DNA of 64,000 nt from Chryseobacterium piperi. Its GTDB lineage: Bacteria; Bacteroidota; Bacteroidia; Flavobacteriales; Weeksellaceae. The translations under genes and the position numbers were made by a program. A model generated the notes under the pieces. That model ran no database searches, was not told the DNA's origin, and was given only the letters and a program-made list of their open reading frames with translations. This document shows positions 24,871-34,064 of the stretch, in pieces. How positions within the stretch are numbered: position 1 is the first letter of the stretch; every line of letters begins with the position of its first letter. The stretch lies in assembly GCF_002285635.2 (NCBI RefSeq), contig NZ_CP023049.2, positions 372,001 to 436,000 of the forward strand, in the 5' to 3' direction.

Positions 24871-25254
24871 ATGATAAAATATAATTCCTTGCGTCCAGTA
24901 TTGTGGACAGAAAATCTTGATGATACCATTGGTTTCTATATTCATACTTTGGGTTTTAGCCTGCTGGAGAGAAATGAAGAGTGGCAGTGGGCTTCTATTC
25001 AAAAAGATGGAGTTTATATAATGCTTTCAAAGCCTAATGAACATGAGAAATTTAATGGGATAGCTTTTACAGGGTCATTTTACTTTAATGTAGATCATGT
25101 CGATGAGCTTTGGGAAGAACTTAAGGGTAAAACAGAAATCTGTTATGAAATAGAAACATTCGACTGGGAAATGAGAGAGTTTGCCATCTATGATAACAAT
25201 GGCTATATATTACAATTTGGTCAACCTGCGGGTGAAATTAGTACAGCGGAATAA
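24871..25254 (+). CDS. VOC-family (bleomycin-resistance-like) protein
   Basis: This 127-residue protein has two VOC halves: LRPVLWTENLDDTIGFYIHTLGF at the start and FYFNVDHVDELWEELKGK in the middle. It ends FAIYDNNGYILQFGQ, where the metal-ligand Glu is replaced by Gln. It could be a binding protein of the bleomycin-resistance type rather than a true enzyme. The glutaminyl cyclase gene follows 35 bases on. Confidence 0.8.
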   Translation: MIKYNSLRPVLWTENLDDTIGFYIHTLGFSLLERNEEWQWASIQKDGVYIMLSKPNEHEKFNGIAFTGSFYFNVDHVDELWEELKGKTEICYEIETFDWEMREFAIYDNNGYILQFGQPAGEISTAE

Positions 25255-25261
25255 TATTTGC

Positions 25262-25269
25262 TATTTTTG
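25262..25269 (+). promoter_or_regulatory. Promoter box of the first glutaminyl cyclase gene
   Basis: TATTTTTG fits the -7 consensus and sits in TTTGCTATTTTTG. The same string, with its CAGCGGAAT flank, recurs before the second copy (26432-26439), so it was duplicated with the gene. Confidence 0.55.
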
Positions 25270-25289
25270 AGAAAATATTTAGAAATTCA

Positions 25290-26312
25290 ATGAGAAAAAA
25301 TATAATAGTCGGTTTTGCGGCGATTTTGATGTTGGCGTCTTGTAATAATGATAAAAAGGTATTGAATAGTTTAAATGATTACAACAATTCAATGGAAAGT
25401 AAAGGCTATCATTTTGGGGATAAGCTGGCACTTCCCAAAGAAGTGGCTGACAATGCAGAAAGTGTTACCATCAGTTTTGGAGATAAGGAAACTTCCAATC
25501 TGGTCATTGATCCTAAATTCTTCACATTAGGAGATAATGCGGTAACTTTTAATATTAAAACAAAAGGTGGGCAGACATTGAATCAAGATGCAACGATTAA
25601 TGTTTTTGCTAAAAATCCTGAAAAAAATATTCCTTACCAGATTGTAGCGGAATATCCTCATAACCCTGCCAATTTTGTTCAGGGATTCCAGATAGAAGGT
25701 AACACAATATATGAAAGTGACGGGCAAAACGGTTCTTCTCAGATATTGAAATATACTTTAGGTACTACAACTCCTCTTGTATCGACAAAACAGGCGCAGG
25801 AAGATTTTTCTGAAGGAAGTACAATTGTTGGAGATAAAGTATACCAACTCACATGGCAGAGCAAAAAAGGGTATATCTATGATAAGAACTCTTTGAAATT
25901 ATTGTCCGAGTTTGCTTATCCTAATGTATTAGGAGAAGGATGGGGATTAACCTATGATGGGAAAAACCTGATTGCATCCGACGGAAGTAAACTTTTATAT
26001 TTCCTGGATCCGAAAGATCCTTCAAAATTAGTAAGATATATTGCTGTGGCAGGAAGTGCTCAGGCATATGATCAGCTGAACGAGCTTGAATATCATAACG
26101 GATTTATCTATGCGAATGTTTGGCAGAAACCTATCATCTTAAAAATCAATCCTGCTAACGGAGAAGTGGTGGGAACATTTGATTTTACAGATATTGCCAA
26201 GCAAAATACCAAAGGGAGTGATGATGTGTTAAACGGAATAGCTTTCAAAGGAGATAATATGTTGGTGACAGGAAAAAACTGGTCTAAAATCTATGAAGTT
26301 GCTATTAAATAA
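25290..26312 (+). CDS. Glutaminyl-peptide cyclotransferase lipoprotein, copy 1
   Basis: This 340-residue lipoprotein (lipobox MLASC) has a five-bladed propeller of the bacterial glutamine cyclotransferase type. Typical strings include FVQGFQIEGNTIYESDG, EGWGLTYDGKNLIASDG, LNELEYHNGFIYANVW and LNGIAFKGDNMLVTGKNW. It turns N-terminal glutamine of secreted proteins or peptides into pyroglutamate. About 80 residues of extra N-terminal beta-sandwich precede the propeller. Copy 2 follows 144 bases downstream. Confidence 0.9.
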   Translation: MRKNIIVGFAAILMLASCNNDKKVLNSLNDYNNSMESKGYHFGDKLALPKEVADNAESVTISFGDKETSNLVIDPKFFTLGDNAVTFNIKTKGGQTLNQDATINVFAKNPEKNIPYQIVAEYPHNPANFVQGFQIEGNTIYESDGQNGSSQILKYTLGTTTPLVSTKQAQEDFSEGSTIVGDKVYQLTWQSKKGYIYDKNSLKLLSEFAYPNVLGEGWGLTYDGKNLIASDGSKLLYFLDPKDPSKLVRYIAVAGSAQAYDQLNELEYHNGFIYANVWQKPIILKINPANGEVVGTFDFTDIAKQNTKGSDDVLNGIAFKGDNMLVTGKNWSKIYEVAIK

Positions 26313-26431
26313 TGCAAACAGCAATTTCAATTCACAAAATAATATTGATAGCGCTTCCTTTAAGGAGCGCTATTTTAGTGGAAACTACGAAGTCATAATC
26401 GAGGATATTCGCACAGCGGAATTAATTTTGC

Positions 26432-26439
26432 TATTTTTG
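26432..26439 (+). promoter_or_regulatory. Promoter box of the second glutaminyl cyclase gene
   Basis: TATTTTTG within TTTTGCTATTTTTGG copies the box at 25262, with ACAGCGGAAT upstream as in the first copy. Confidence 0.5.
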
Positions 26440-26456
26440 GGAGAAATATTAGAAAC

Positions 26457-27482
26457 TTGAAAGTAAACCTGATAGCAACATTTGTATTGGCTTTAGTATT
26501 AACCTCCTGTAAGAATGACAGGAAAATTCTGAATGCTTTAAATGACTATAATAATTCAATGGAAAGTAAAGGCTATCATTTTGGTGATATGGTGGTACTT
26601 CCCAAGGATGTTGCGGATAAGGCGGAAAGTATTACCATCAGCTTTGGAGATAGTGAAACTTCAAATTTAATGATTGATCCCAAGTTTTTTAGATTAGGAG
26701 ATAATGATGTTACTTTTGTAGTTAAAACTAAAGATGGTGAAACCTTACATCAGGATGCCACAATCAATGTTTTTGCTAAAAATCCTGAGAAACAAATTTC
26801 CTATGAAATTAAGGCTGAATATCCCCATGATCCCAATAATTTTATTGAGGGATTTACACTTGAAGGAAATACCGTCTATGAAAGTGTTGGGCTTACCAAT
26901 TCTTCTAAAATTGTAAAATACTTATTGGGAGCAACAGAACCTATTCTGTCTGTAAAACAATCTGGTGATATTTTTTCTGAGGGCTGTGCTATCGTGGGGG
27001 ATAAAATATACCAGTTAACCTATCAAAACAGAAAAGGCTTTATATACGATAAAAATACATTGACTCTGCTTTCTGAATTTCCATTACCTGATGTAATTAA
27101 AGAGGGTTGGGGGCTGACCTATGATGGGAAAAATCTTATCGCTACAGATGGCTCAAAAAACCTGTACTATCTTGATGTTAATGATCCTTCTAAAGTACTT
27201 AAGACTCTACCCGTAGCTGGTAGTTCTGAAGTTTATGATCAACTTAATGAATTAGAATATCATGATGGATTTATTTATGCTAATGTGTGGCATAAGCCTA
27301 TTATTTTAAAAATTAATCCGTTGAATGGCGAAGTTGTAGGTAAGTTTGATTTCACTAAGCTTACAGAGGAAAACTCTCAGAATAACAGTGAGTATGTTTT
27401 GAATGGCATTGCGTTTAGAGGAGAGAACATGTTGGTGACTGGAAAAAACTGGAATAAGATTTATGAAGTTGCTATTAAGTAA
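26457..27482 (+). CDS. Glutaminyl-peptide cyclotransferase lipoprotein, copy 2
   Basis: This 341-residue paralogue of the preceding gene shares the lipobox (VLTSC), the N-terminal sandwich and the propeller; the strings NSMESKGYHFGD and GLTYDGKNLIA recur. It starts with TTG at 26457 directly before the lipoprotein signal, and no better ATG fits. The duplicated promoter flank shows a tandem duplication followed by divergence. Specificity for a different set of secreted proteins is possible. Confidence 0.88.
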   Translation: MKVNLIATFVLALVLTSCKNDRKILNALNDYNNSMESKGYHFGDMVVLPKDVADKAESITISFGDSETSNLMIDPKFFRLGDNDVTFVVKTKDGETLHQDATINVFAKNPEKQISYEIKAEYPHDPNNFIEGFTLEGNTVYESVGLTNSSKIVKYLLGATEPILSVKQSGDIFSEGCAIVGDKIYQLTYQNRKGFIYDKNTLTLLSEFPLPDVIKEGWGLTYDGKNLIATDGSKNLYYLDVNDPSKVLKTLPVAGSSEVYDQLNELEYHDGFIYANVWHKPIILKINPLNGEVVGKFDFTKLTEENSQNNSEYVLNGIAFRGENMLVTGKNWNKIYEVAIK

Positions 27483-27547
27483 ATTAGAAGCAGTTTAAAA
27501 TAAAGTATGTAAATTGGTAGTGTTCCTAATAGAACATAAAAAGAACT

Positions 27548-28531
27548 TTGAAATTATTATCCTTAATATTTGTTTTTATTTTCTGTTCAGTTGCTGGACA
27601 GAAAGCAATGGCTTTTGATACATTAAAATTAAAAGAAGCCAGAGATATGTTTGCTGATGATTACGGCAACGTATATATCTATAAAAATAAAGATTTCAGC
27701 TTTACGAAATACGATTCACTGGGAAAGCAGCTTGGTAAAATGATGCTTACCGTTCCTTATAAAGTTCAGGGAGTTCAAAATCCTTTAACGGTGCCGTTAT
27801 TTTCGGAAAATGCTCAGGAAATGAAATTTGTGGATCAAAACCTCAATGAAATTCAGCGCCTAGATTTTAAGCAGAAATTTACATTTATAAGGATTGCTTA
27901 TGCAGAAGACCTTCAGCAGATATGGCTGTTGGACGAAAGCTCAAAACGATTGATTCAATATAATTTCAGGAATGATACAACCATCAATTCTTATCCTTTT
28001 GATGCCAGCTTTGATGACCTGATAGACCTTTTAGTTTATGAAAGTAAGGTTTATATTTTAACCAGAAAGCATTTCAGGATGTATACCTTGAAATTTGAGA
28101 AACTGGTAGAAATTCCTGTAGAAAATGCAAAGCGCTTCAGAAGAGAAAATGAATTTATTATGGTAATCACCAATAATTCAGTTTTTAAGTACTTTCCTGA
28201 AAAAGGATTGGTAAAAACTTTTGGGGATCCTGATGCACAGATTGTGGATAAAAACACGCTTGCTTATTTTGAAATCAAAGCCAACAAACTTTATCTTTAC
28301 AACCTCGAAAAGAGCCAACATATTAAAGAACCAACAGAGCCGGGGCCTGAACAAAAGAACACTGAAGAACCTGCAGAGAAAGCGGCTGAAAAGCAAGCCG
28401 AAACAGAGGAGAAGTCTTTAGATCAAGTTCAGGACAAGTTTATTAAAGACCAGTCCGTAGAAAAGCCTGCAGATGATACTTTAAAGAAACTGACTGACGA
28501 AACCTCGGAAATTCAGACTGTAGGTATTTAA
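27548..28531 (+). CDS. Secreted propeller-like protein with a Glu/Lys-rich tail
   Basis: This 327-residue protein has a signal peptide (MKLLSLIFVFIFCSVAG) opened by TTG at 27548. The middle has WD/NHL-like repeats (ADDYGNVYIYKNKDFSFTKYD, then AEDLQQIWLLDESSKRLIQYN) of a propeller. From about residue 255 it changes to a Glu/Lys/Pro-rich low-complexity tail (EEPAEKAAEKQAETEEK) without fold. The function is unknown; a cell-surface linker or an interaction tail is possible. The kinase gene follows 42 bases on. Confidence 0.7.
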   Translation: MKLLSLIFVFIFCSVAGQKAMAFDTLKLKEARDMFADDYGNVYIYKNKDFSFTKYDSLGKQLGKMMLTVPYKVQGVQNPLTVPLFSENAQEMKFVDQNLNEIQRLDFKQKFTFIRIAYAEDLQQIWLLDESSKRLIQYNFRNDTTINSYPFDASFDDLIDLLVYESKVYILTRKHFRMYTLKFEKLVEIPVENAKRFRRENEFIMVITNNSVFKYFPEKGLVKTFGDPDAQIVDKNTLAYFEIKANKLYLYNLEKSQHIKEPTEPGPEQKNTEEPAEKAAEKQAETEEKSLDQVQDKFIKDQSVEKPADDTLKKLTDETSEIQTVGI

Positions 28532-28573
28532 ATGTTTCAAATTAGAACAATAAATATTAAGGGAAAATAGAAT

Positions 28574-29188
28574 ATGCACATTGCGGTTACAGGAAATATT
28601 GGAGCAGGAAAGACTACTTTAACTACTATGCTTTCGAAGCACTACGGATGGGATGCTCAGTTTGAGGATGTAGATCACAATCCTTACTTGGAAGATTTTT
28701 ATGCAGATATGAGCAAATGGAGTTTTGCGTTACAGATCTATTTTCTGGGGAGTAGATTTCAACAGGTAAAGGAAATCAGGGAGAGTGGTAAAAATATTAT
28801 TCAGGATCGTACGATTTATGAAGATGCCCATATTTTTGCAGAAAACCTGAATGATATGAACTTGCTTTCGGACAGGGATTTTAACAATTATACTGCGGTT
28901 TTTAATCTGATGAAATCATTTGTTTCAGCTCCGGATTTACTGATCTATCTTAAATCAGATGTTCCTAATCTGGTTAAAAAGATCTACAAAAGAGGACGGG
29001 AATATGAAGCGTCCATCAGTATTGAATATCTCTCCAAACTCAACCAGAAGTATGAAAAGTGGATTTCCAATTATACTGAAGGGAAGTTGTTGATTATTGA
29101 AGTGGATGATCTTGATTTCGTGGAAAAACCTGAGGATTTTGGATTTATTCTTGAAAAGATCGAAGCAGAGCTTAACGGATTGTTCTAA
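28574..29188 (+). CDS. Deoxynucleoside kinase (dNK family)
   Basis: This 204-residue cytosolic protein has the P-loop GNIGAGKTT (7-15), the DRT motif in IQDRTIYEDAHIF and the lid-type basic stretch KKIYKRGREYE. It phosphorylates deoxynucleosides for salvage, with ATP as donor; dA/dG specificity is common in Bacteroidota. The length and motifs are complete. Confidence 0.9.
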   Translation: MHIAVTGNIGAGKTTLTTMLSKHYGWDAQFEDVDHNPYLEDFYADMSKWSFALQIYFLGSRFQQVKEIRESGKNIIQDRTIYEDAHIFAENLNDMNLLSDRDFNNYTAVFNLMKSFVSAPDLLIYLKSDVPNLVKKIYKRGREYEASISIEYLSKLNQKYEKWISNYTEGKLLIIEVDDLDFVEKPEDFGFILEKIEAELNGLF

Positions 29189-29407
29189 ATGACTTTTTCA
29201 AATGTCTAACAGTTTCTCTTTACTGCGTGAAATGCTTTGTGTCCTTATCAACACAATGATTTAAAAGACTTTTACTCCTTTGCAATTAGCCAATTGTCCT
29301 GAAAATCAGATTAATTAACAGATATTTGGGATCTTTTAAGTTTTTTGTAACTGGATTTATTACTAAATTTGTTAGAGTACAAGTTTAATTTTTTAATACA
29401 ATTAGAT

Positions 29408-29758
29408 ATGCTAGTGAAGGTTTTACATAATGGAAGTTGTTCAAAATCCAATGCTGTTCTTGAGTATCTGGATGAAAATGGAGTGCCTTTTGAGATCATC
29501 AATATAGTTGAAGACCCATTGAGTATTTTAGAAATAAGAACGGTATTGAAAAAACTGAATCAAAGTGTTTTTCATTTGATTAGAAAAACGGAAAAGCTTT
29601 ATTTGGAAAAGTTTGCAGGTAAGAATTATTCAGAAGATGAATGGATAGAAATTTTGTCTCAGAATCCTTCTCTGATTCAACGTCCTATTCTGATTAAAGG
29701 ATCGGTTGCCATGTTAGGCAGACCTATTGAAAATGTGAAGTTTTTTATTGAGAAATAA
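29408..29758 (+). CDS. ArsC-family glutaredoxin-fold protein
   Basis: From ATG 29408 the protein has 116 residues. An upstream TTG at 29369 gives an extra segment with no match to the family and is rejected. The motif NGSCSKSNA carries the redox Cys11, and the conserved arginines of arsenate reductases appear in HLIRKTE, IQRPI and LGRPIE. It may be a true glutathione-type arsenate reductase or an Spx/YffB-like relative. No arsenic genes are adjacent. Confidence 0.82.
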   Translation: MLVKVLHNGSCSKSNAVLEYLDENGVPFEIINIVEDPLSILEIRTVLKKLNQSVFHLIRKTEKLYLEKFAGKNYSEDEWIEILSQNPSLIQRPILIKGSVAMLGRPIENVKFFIEK

Positions 29759-29779
29759 ACATAAACAGCTTATAAAATA

Positions 29780-29807
29780 AAAAAGTCAGCATCACGCTGA
29801 CTTTTTT
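29780..29807. terminator. Bidirectional terminator between convergent genes
   Basis: AAAAAGTCAGC pairs with GCTGACTTTTT around ATCAC. A-rich and T-rich sides let it end both the ArsC-like gene and the leftward DUF493 gene. Confidence 0.85.
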
Positions 29808-29811
29808 ATTT

Positions 29812-30117
29812 TTACAGAAGGATTACTCCTTCTATTTTGGCAACTTCTTTATAAATAGTAACCACCTGATCCGCATCCAATACAAATGCATTGATATTAC
29901 ACGCGGTATATTTTCCATTCTTACTTTCCCGGTTTCCCAGTGTGAATTTGATCCCGTCAAATACTTTGTATATTTCTGTAAGCTTTGATTTATCTGTAGG
30001 AATTATAAATTTAAATAAATAATCCTCCGGAAAGTCATGGTGACCTTCTAGTTTTTCCTTTAAAGAATTGTAAAACTCTTCAGGACTTGCGTGTTGATTT
30101 CCTTGAATGATATCCAT
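29812..30117 (-). CDS. DUF493 (YbeD-like) family protein
   Basis: This 101-residue protein has the ferredoxin-like DUF493 pattern: EFYNSLKEKLEGHHDFPEDYLFKFIIP, then TLGNRESKNGKYTACNINAFVLDADQVVTIYKEVA. The fold resembles ACT domains, and an allosteric or binding role is assumed. The upstream DUF4197 gene is separated by 41 bases. Confidence 0.85.
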   Translation of the reverse strand: MDIIQGNQHASPEEFYNSLKEKLEGHHDFPEDYLFKFIIPTDKSKLTEIYKVFDGIKFTLGNRESKNGKYTACNINAFVLDADQVVTIYKEVAKIEGVILL

Positions 30118-30158
30118 CTACAAATTTTAAATATTATATAAATTTAACGAAATTTTTA

Positions 30159-30836
30159 CTATTTTCCAAGAGGTCCCAATAGCGCCTTTGAATTTTGTAC
30201 TTCATAATCCTCAATAATATTGAAGATTCCGTCAACAAGTTGTTCAGAAGCTAATCTGCTGAGTCCGCCTGCATTAACGGTATTGTTACTTCCGCCCAAT
30301 AAATTTCCTAAGAAATTGCTTCCTGCTAAAGCTGTATTGATGGTTTTAACGATACCATATTGATTGAGCTGTTCATCTACCTTCGGTGTAATAGCTGCTA
30401 CCAGTTGTTGAGAGGTTTTTTCCTTTAAAATAAGGGTAGCTGTTCCTTTCGGCCCCTGAATGATTCTTGATACATCCTGTGTATTTAAGCTGCTTACTGC
30501 ATTTTGTAAGATCGGTCTTGAAATATTTACCGTATAAGAAGCTGCTTCTGCAATATACTCCCTTTCTTTAGCAACTAATGAAGGAGCTACTTTTTCCAGC
30601 ATGGTATTGATTTCTCTCAGCTCTTTAGGCAATGCCTTATCCACTAAATTATTTTGAAGGAAGGCACTTTTATTTCCATAAACCGCCATTCCTTTATCAA
30701 TGCCATTTAATAGAAACCTTTTGATTACGGATACACCCAAATCAGTGGTTGCTAACGTCGTGCATGAATTGATAGAAGTTGTGATCACGGTAACAGTTCC
30801 TACCAATAAAGCTGCGGCTATGATATATTTTTTCAT
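30159..30836 (-). CDS. DUF4197 secreted protein
   Basis: From the ATG at 30836 the protein has 225 residues and starts with a signal-like segment (MKKYIIAAALLVGTVTVITTSINSC). A longer reading to 30905 adds 23 residues without signal character and is rejected. The mature part has the DUF4197 pattern: IKRFLLNGIDKGMAVYGNKSAFL, LPKELREINTMLEKV, then RIIQGPKGTATLILKEKTSQQL. Known only as a conserved flavobacterial and proteobacterial envelope family. Confidence 0.8.
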   Translation of the reverse strand: MKKYIIAAALLVGTVTVITTSINSCTTLATTDLGVSVIKRFLLNGIDKGMAVYGNKSAFLQNNLVDKALPKELREINTMLEKVAPSLVAKEREYIAEAASYTVNISRPILQNAVSSLNTQDVSRIIQGPKGTATLILKEKTSQQLVAAITPKVDEQLNQYGIVKTINTALAGSNFLGNLLGGSNNTVNAGGLSRLASEQLVDGIFNIIEDYEVQNSKALLGPLGK

Positions 30837-30905
30837 TTGATTTTTATTAATGGTTATTTTTTTCAAATACTGCGCCAAAGGTAAACAGGAAAATCTGTTT
30901 AACAA

Positions 30906-31214
30906 AATATTAAATGAATGGAGAGGATTTCGGGGCTTTTTTGTTAAAAAGTACTAAATCCTCATTGTGTTTTTAATTATAATAGGGGGTATATTTTATT
31001 AATATTTAGTTAATATGTAAGTGTATTGTGTTTTTTGGTTTATTATATTCCATGAATTTTAGAATTTTTATGATATTTTAATGATGTTTCAGATATTTTT
31101 ATAATTTTGGCTAATGTCTTTTTTTGAGAAATTCAATATTTATTTAATTAAAGGCAGTTGGTAGGTTTAAAAACCTACTTCGAAAATTGATTGTACGAAA
31201 TAAAATTGAACTAT
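30906..31214. promoter_or_regulatory. AT-rich divergent region with palindrome before the SusC gene
   Basis: The 309-base gap is over 75% A+T and holds no gene. GTAGGTTTAAAAACCTAC at 31161-31178 is a perfect 8-base inverted repeat around AA, 37 bases before the SusC start. It could be an operator or a stem in the SusC leader. No ECF anti-sigma pair or hybrid sensor is present in the locus, so the regulator lies elsewhere. Confidence 0.45.
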
Positions 31215-34061
31215 ATGAGACAAAGTGATTTAAAGTATTCATCACTCATTGCTGTTTTATACTTTGGTATGAACGTCAATGCGCAGGTAACTCCTAAGGA
31301 TACTGTTCCCAAAGAACAGAAAATCGAAGAGGTGGTTATGATTGGATATGGTAGCCGTAAGAAAGTTGATAATACAACTTCCATCAGTTCCATCAGCGCG
31401 GAAGAAGTAACGAGAACAAAGGTGTTAAATGCTTCACAAGCTATCCAGGGAAAAGCGGCAGGGGTACAGATAATTGCATCTGATGCACCCGGTTCAACAC
31501 CAACTGTAACGATTAGAGGTCTTGGGACTGTATTAGGTGGTAGAACTCCATTGTTTGTTGTTGATGGTATGTTTACAGATAATATTAATAACATCAACTC
31601 CAATGATATATTAACTTATGATATCTTGAAAGATGCTGCTGCGTTAGCCATTTATGGTAATAGAGCTGCGAATGGAGTTGTTATTATTACCACAAAATCA
31701 GGTAAAGGTAAATTAAGTGTCTCTTATGATGGTTTGATAGGAATAAGAAACCCTTTAAGAACTATTAAGATGGCAAATGCTTCAGAATTCGCAACTTATA
31801 ATAATGCAGGTTCTAAAAGCGATTATCTAAATCCTAATCAACCCTACAATACTGATTGGTTTAAAGAAATTACCAGAACAGGTATTTATAACCAGCACAA
31901 TGTTTCGATTTCCGGTTCCTCTGAGGCTGCAAAATACTTTTTCAGTTTCGGTAACTATGAAGAAGAATCTATTCTTAAAGGAACTAATTATAATAGAACT
32001 ACGATAAGAACTAATAATGAGTTTAAGATTGCCAAAGGGATCAGATTATCTCAGACGTTGAGTGCTACATTTACTAATGATACCCCTAAATCATTTGGAG
32101 CTTTTACCAATGCATATAAACAGTCTCCTTTAGTTCCTGTATATTATCCAAATGGAAGGTATGGTCAACCAATCTTTGATAAATCCAATGGTAATATTGG
32201 ATACGAAGGAGGAAGATTTAATAATGTGGGAAACCCTGTAATGCAGCTTGATTACGATAACCAGCAGGGGAAAAATTTTCTATTGCAAGGTGGTGTAAAA
32301 TTAGACATTGATATTGTTAAAGACCTAAAATTTACATCCCAATTTAGCGGGGAGTATAACAATTATAAGTACTATAATTTTGTAAATTCTAAAGCTTTCT
32401 GGCTGGATAGTGACCCGATGAGAACAGAAAGCCAGTATTCTTCAACATCACCAATAACAAGATTAACAAATAGAAGCCAAAACTATTACAATTGGTTACT
32501 CAATAACTATTTAACGTATACCAAGAAAGTAGGCAATCACGATATTGAAGTTGTAGTGGGTACAGAAGCTTCCGTGAAAAATGGACTTGAGACTTTAATT
32601 ATAAATAGAAAGAATGTTCCCGTTTCAAAGGACTATTGGAATCTGAGCGGGGTTGATTATTATGGCAATTTGTACAGTGATAATGATACAAAGGCTCTTG
32701 AATCGATACAAGGAAATAGAAATACAACAATTTCTTATTTTGGAAGATTTCAATATAAATTTATGAACCGTTACTTATTGAGCGGGACTGTAAGAAGAGA
32801 TGGCTCTTCTCAATTTGCCGACGGACATAAATGGGGAACGTTCCCATCGTTTGGTGCAGGTTGGATCATCTCTGAGGAAGAATTTATGAAGGATGGCTTC
32901 TTTAATATGTTGAAACTTAGAGGAGGCTGGGGTAGAATAGGTAACCAAAATGTGCCATTGAATTATTTACCGCTTTCAGCTGGTGCTACTTATAATTACG
33001 GGTTCGGTAGCTCACCTGTCAGTAATGGAGTTACTGTTAATAAAAGTTATGATCCGGATTTAGGATGGGAAGTTACTCAAGAATCTTCTTTAGGATTGGA
33101 TTTTGGGATCTTGAATAATAGATTAACCGGTACTTTTGATATTTATAACAGAAAAACGAAGAATCTTATTTTAGGAGTGGTTCCTTATTTAGGAACAGGA
33201 ATTTCCGAAGTCAATTATTCACATATGGGAAGTGTTGTGAATAAAGGAGCTGAGGTAAGTTTTAACTGGGCTGATAAAGTAGGAGAAGACTTCACTTACT
33301 CAGTTGGAGCAAATTATTCTTACAACAATAATAAACTTGTTAGTATGAATCTTTCGAAGCCGGTTTCTCAAATTATAGGTGGAAATCTTGGTAATGGTAT
33401 AGATACAAAAATTTTCAATGCTTCAGCGGTAGGCTATGCTTTAGGGAGTTTCTATTTATATGAAGCAGATGGTTATGACGCAAATGGAAATCTGAAGTTT
33501 AAAGATTTGAATGGTAATGGAGTTACAGATGGTGGAGATAGACGTTTCTTTGATTCTTATATACCGAAATCAACATTAGGAGTAAATGTTTCTATGGCCT
33601 ATAAAAACTGGGATTTTGCCCTTAATGGTTATGGAGCATTTGGCTTTAAAGTATATAACGGTAAGAAAGCACAAAGAAATGGAGGAGAGAATGTTGAAGC
33701 TTCTGTAGCTAATAACTTCTGGACACCAACAAATACGAATGCTGCCAATCCCGTAAACCCTGCAAACATTCCAATTGCGTCAACTTTCTATCTGGAAGAT
33801 GGAGATTATTTCAGAATCAATAATATTTCGGTTGGATACACATTTAAAAATGTAACTGAGTACATGAGATCAATTAAACTTTATGTAAGTGCCATTAATC
33901 CTTTTGTATTTCAGAAATATTCAGGATACTCTTCAGAACTATCAGGTTATAACCCTACAGATACAACAGCTGAAGGAGACCCGTATAAGCGTGCAGGGAT
34001 AGAACTAGACGCGTATCCTACATTAAGATCTTTTGTATTTGGTGTTAACCTAAATTTTTAA
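31215..34061 (+). CDS. SusC/RagA-type TonB-dependent transporter
   Basis: From ATG 31215 (signal MRQSDLKYSSLIAVLYFGMNVNAQ) the protein has 948 residues. The SusC plug begins soon after the signal (EEVVMIGYGSRKKV, then QGKAAGVQIIASDAPGSTPTVTIRGLGT), and the 22-strand barrel ends in FVFGVNLNF. The usual N-terminal carboxypeptidase-like domain before the plug is missing, so the protein is shorter than many SusC members. It imports an oligosaccharide across the outer membrane, driven by TonB, together with the SusD lipoprotein encoded 3 bases downstream. Confidence 0.93.
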   Translation: MRQSDLKYSSLIAVLYFGMNVNAQVTPKDTVPKEQKIEEVVMIGYGSRKKVDNTTSISSISAEEVTRTKVLNASQAIQGKAAGVQIIASDAPGSTPTVTIRGLGTVLGGRTPLFVVDGMFTDNINNINSNDILTYDILKDAAALAIYGNRAANGVVIITTKSGKGKLSVSYDGLIGIRNPLRTIKMANASEFATYNNAGSKSDYLNPNQPYNTDWFKEITRTGIYNQHNVSISGSSEAAKYFFSFGNYEEESILKGTNYNRTTIRTNNEFKIAKGIRLSQTLSATFTNDTPKSFGAFTNAYKQSPLVPVYYPNGRYGQPIFDKSNGNIGYEGGRFNNVGNPVMQLDYDNQQGKNFLLQGGVKLDIDIVKDLKFTSQFSGEYNNYKYYNFVNSKAFWLDSDPMRTESQYSSTSPITRLTNRSQNYYNWLLNNYLTYTKKVGNHDIEVVVGTEASVKNGLETLIINRKNVPVSKDYWNLSGVDYYGNLYSDNDTKALESIQGNRNTTISYFGRFQYKFMNRYLLSGTVRRDGSSQFADGHKWGTFPSFGAGWIISEEEFMKDGFFNMLKLRGGWGRIGNQNVPLNYLPLSAGATYNYGFGSSPVSNGVTVNKSYDPDLGWEVTQESSLGLDFGILNNRLTGTFDIYNRKTKNLILGVVPYLGTGISEVNYSHMGSVVNKGAEVSFNWADKVGEDFTYSVGANYSYNNNKLVSMNLSKPVSQIIGGNLGNGIDTKIFNASAVGYALGSFYLYEADGYDANGNLKFKDLNGNGVTDGGDRRFFDSYIPKSTLGVNVSMAYKNWDFALNGYGAFGFKVYNGKKAQRNGGENVEASVANNFWTPTNTNAANPVNPANIPIASTFYLEDGDYFRINNISVGYTFKNVTEYMRSIKLYVSAINPFVFQKYSGYSSELSGYNPTDTTAEGDPYKRAGIELDAYPTLRSFVFGVNLNF

Positions 34062-34064
34062 AAA

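Noticed and set aside
29369..29407. Upstream TTG start of the ArsC-like gene
   Set aside because: The extra 13 residues have no family counterpart, and the ATG at 29408 matches the normal ArsC start (MLVKVLHNGSC).
30906..31190. Riboswitch or small RNA in the gap before SusC
   Set aside because: Apart from one short palindrome the region is simple AT-rich sequence without a known aptamer pattern.
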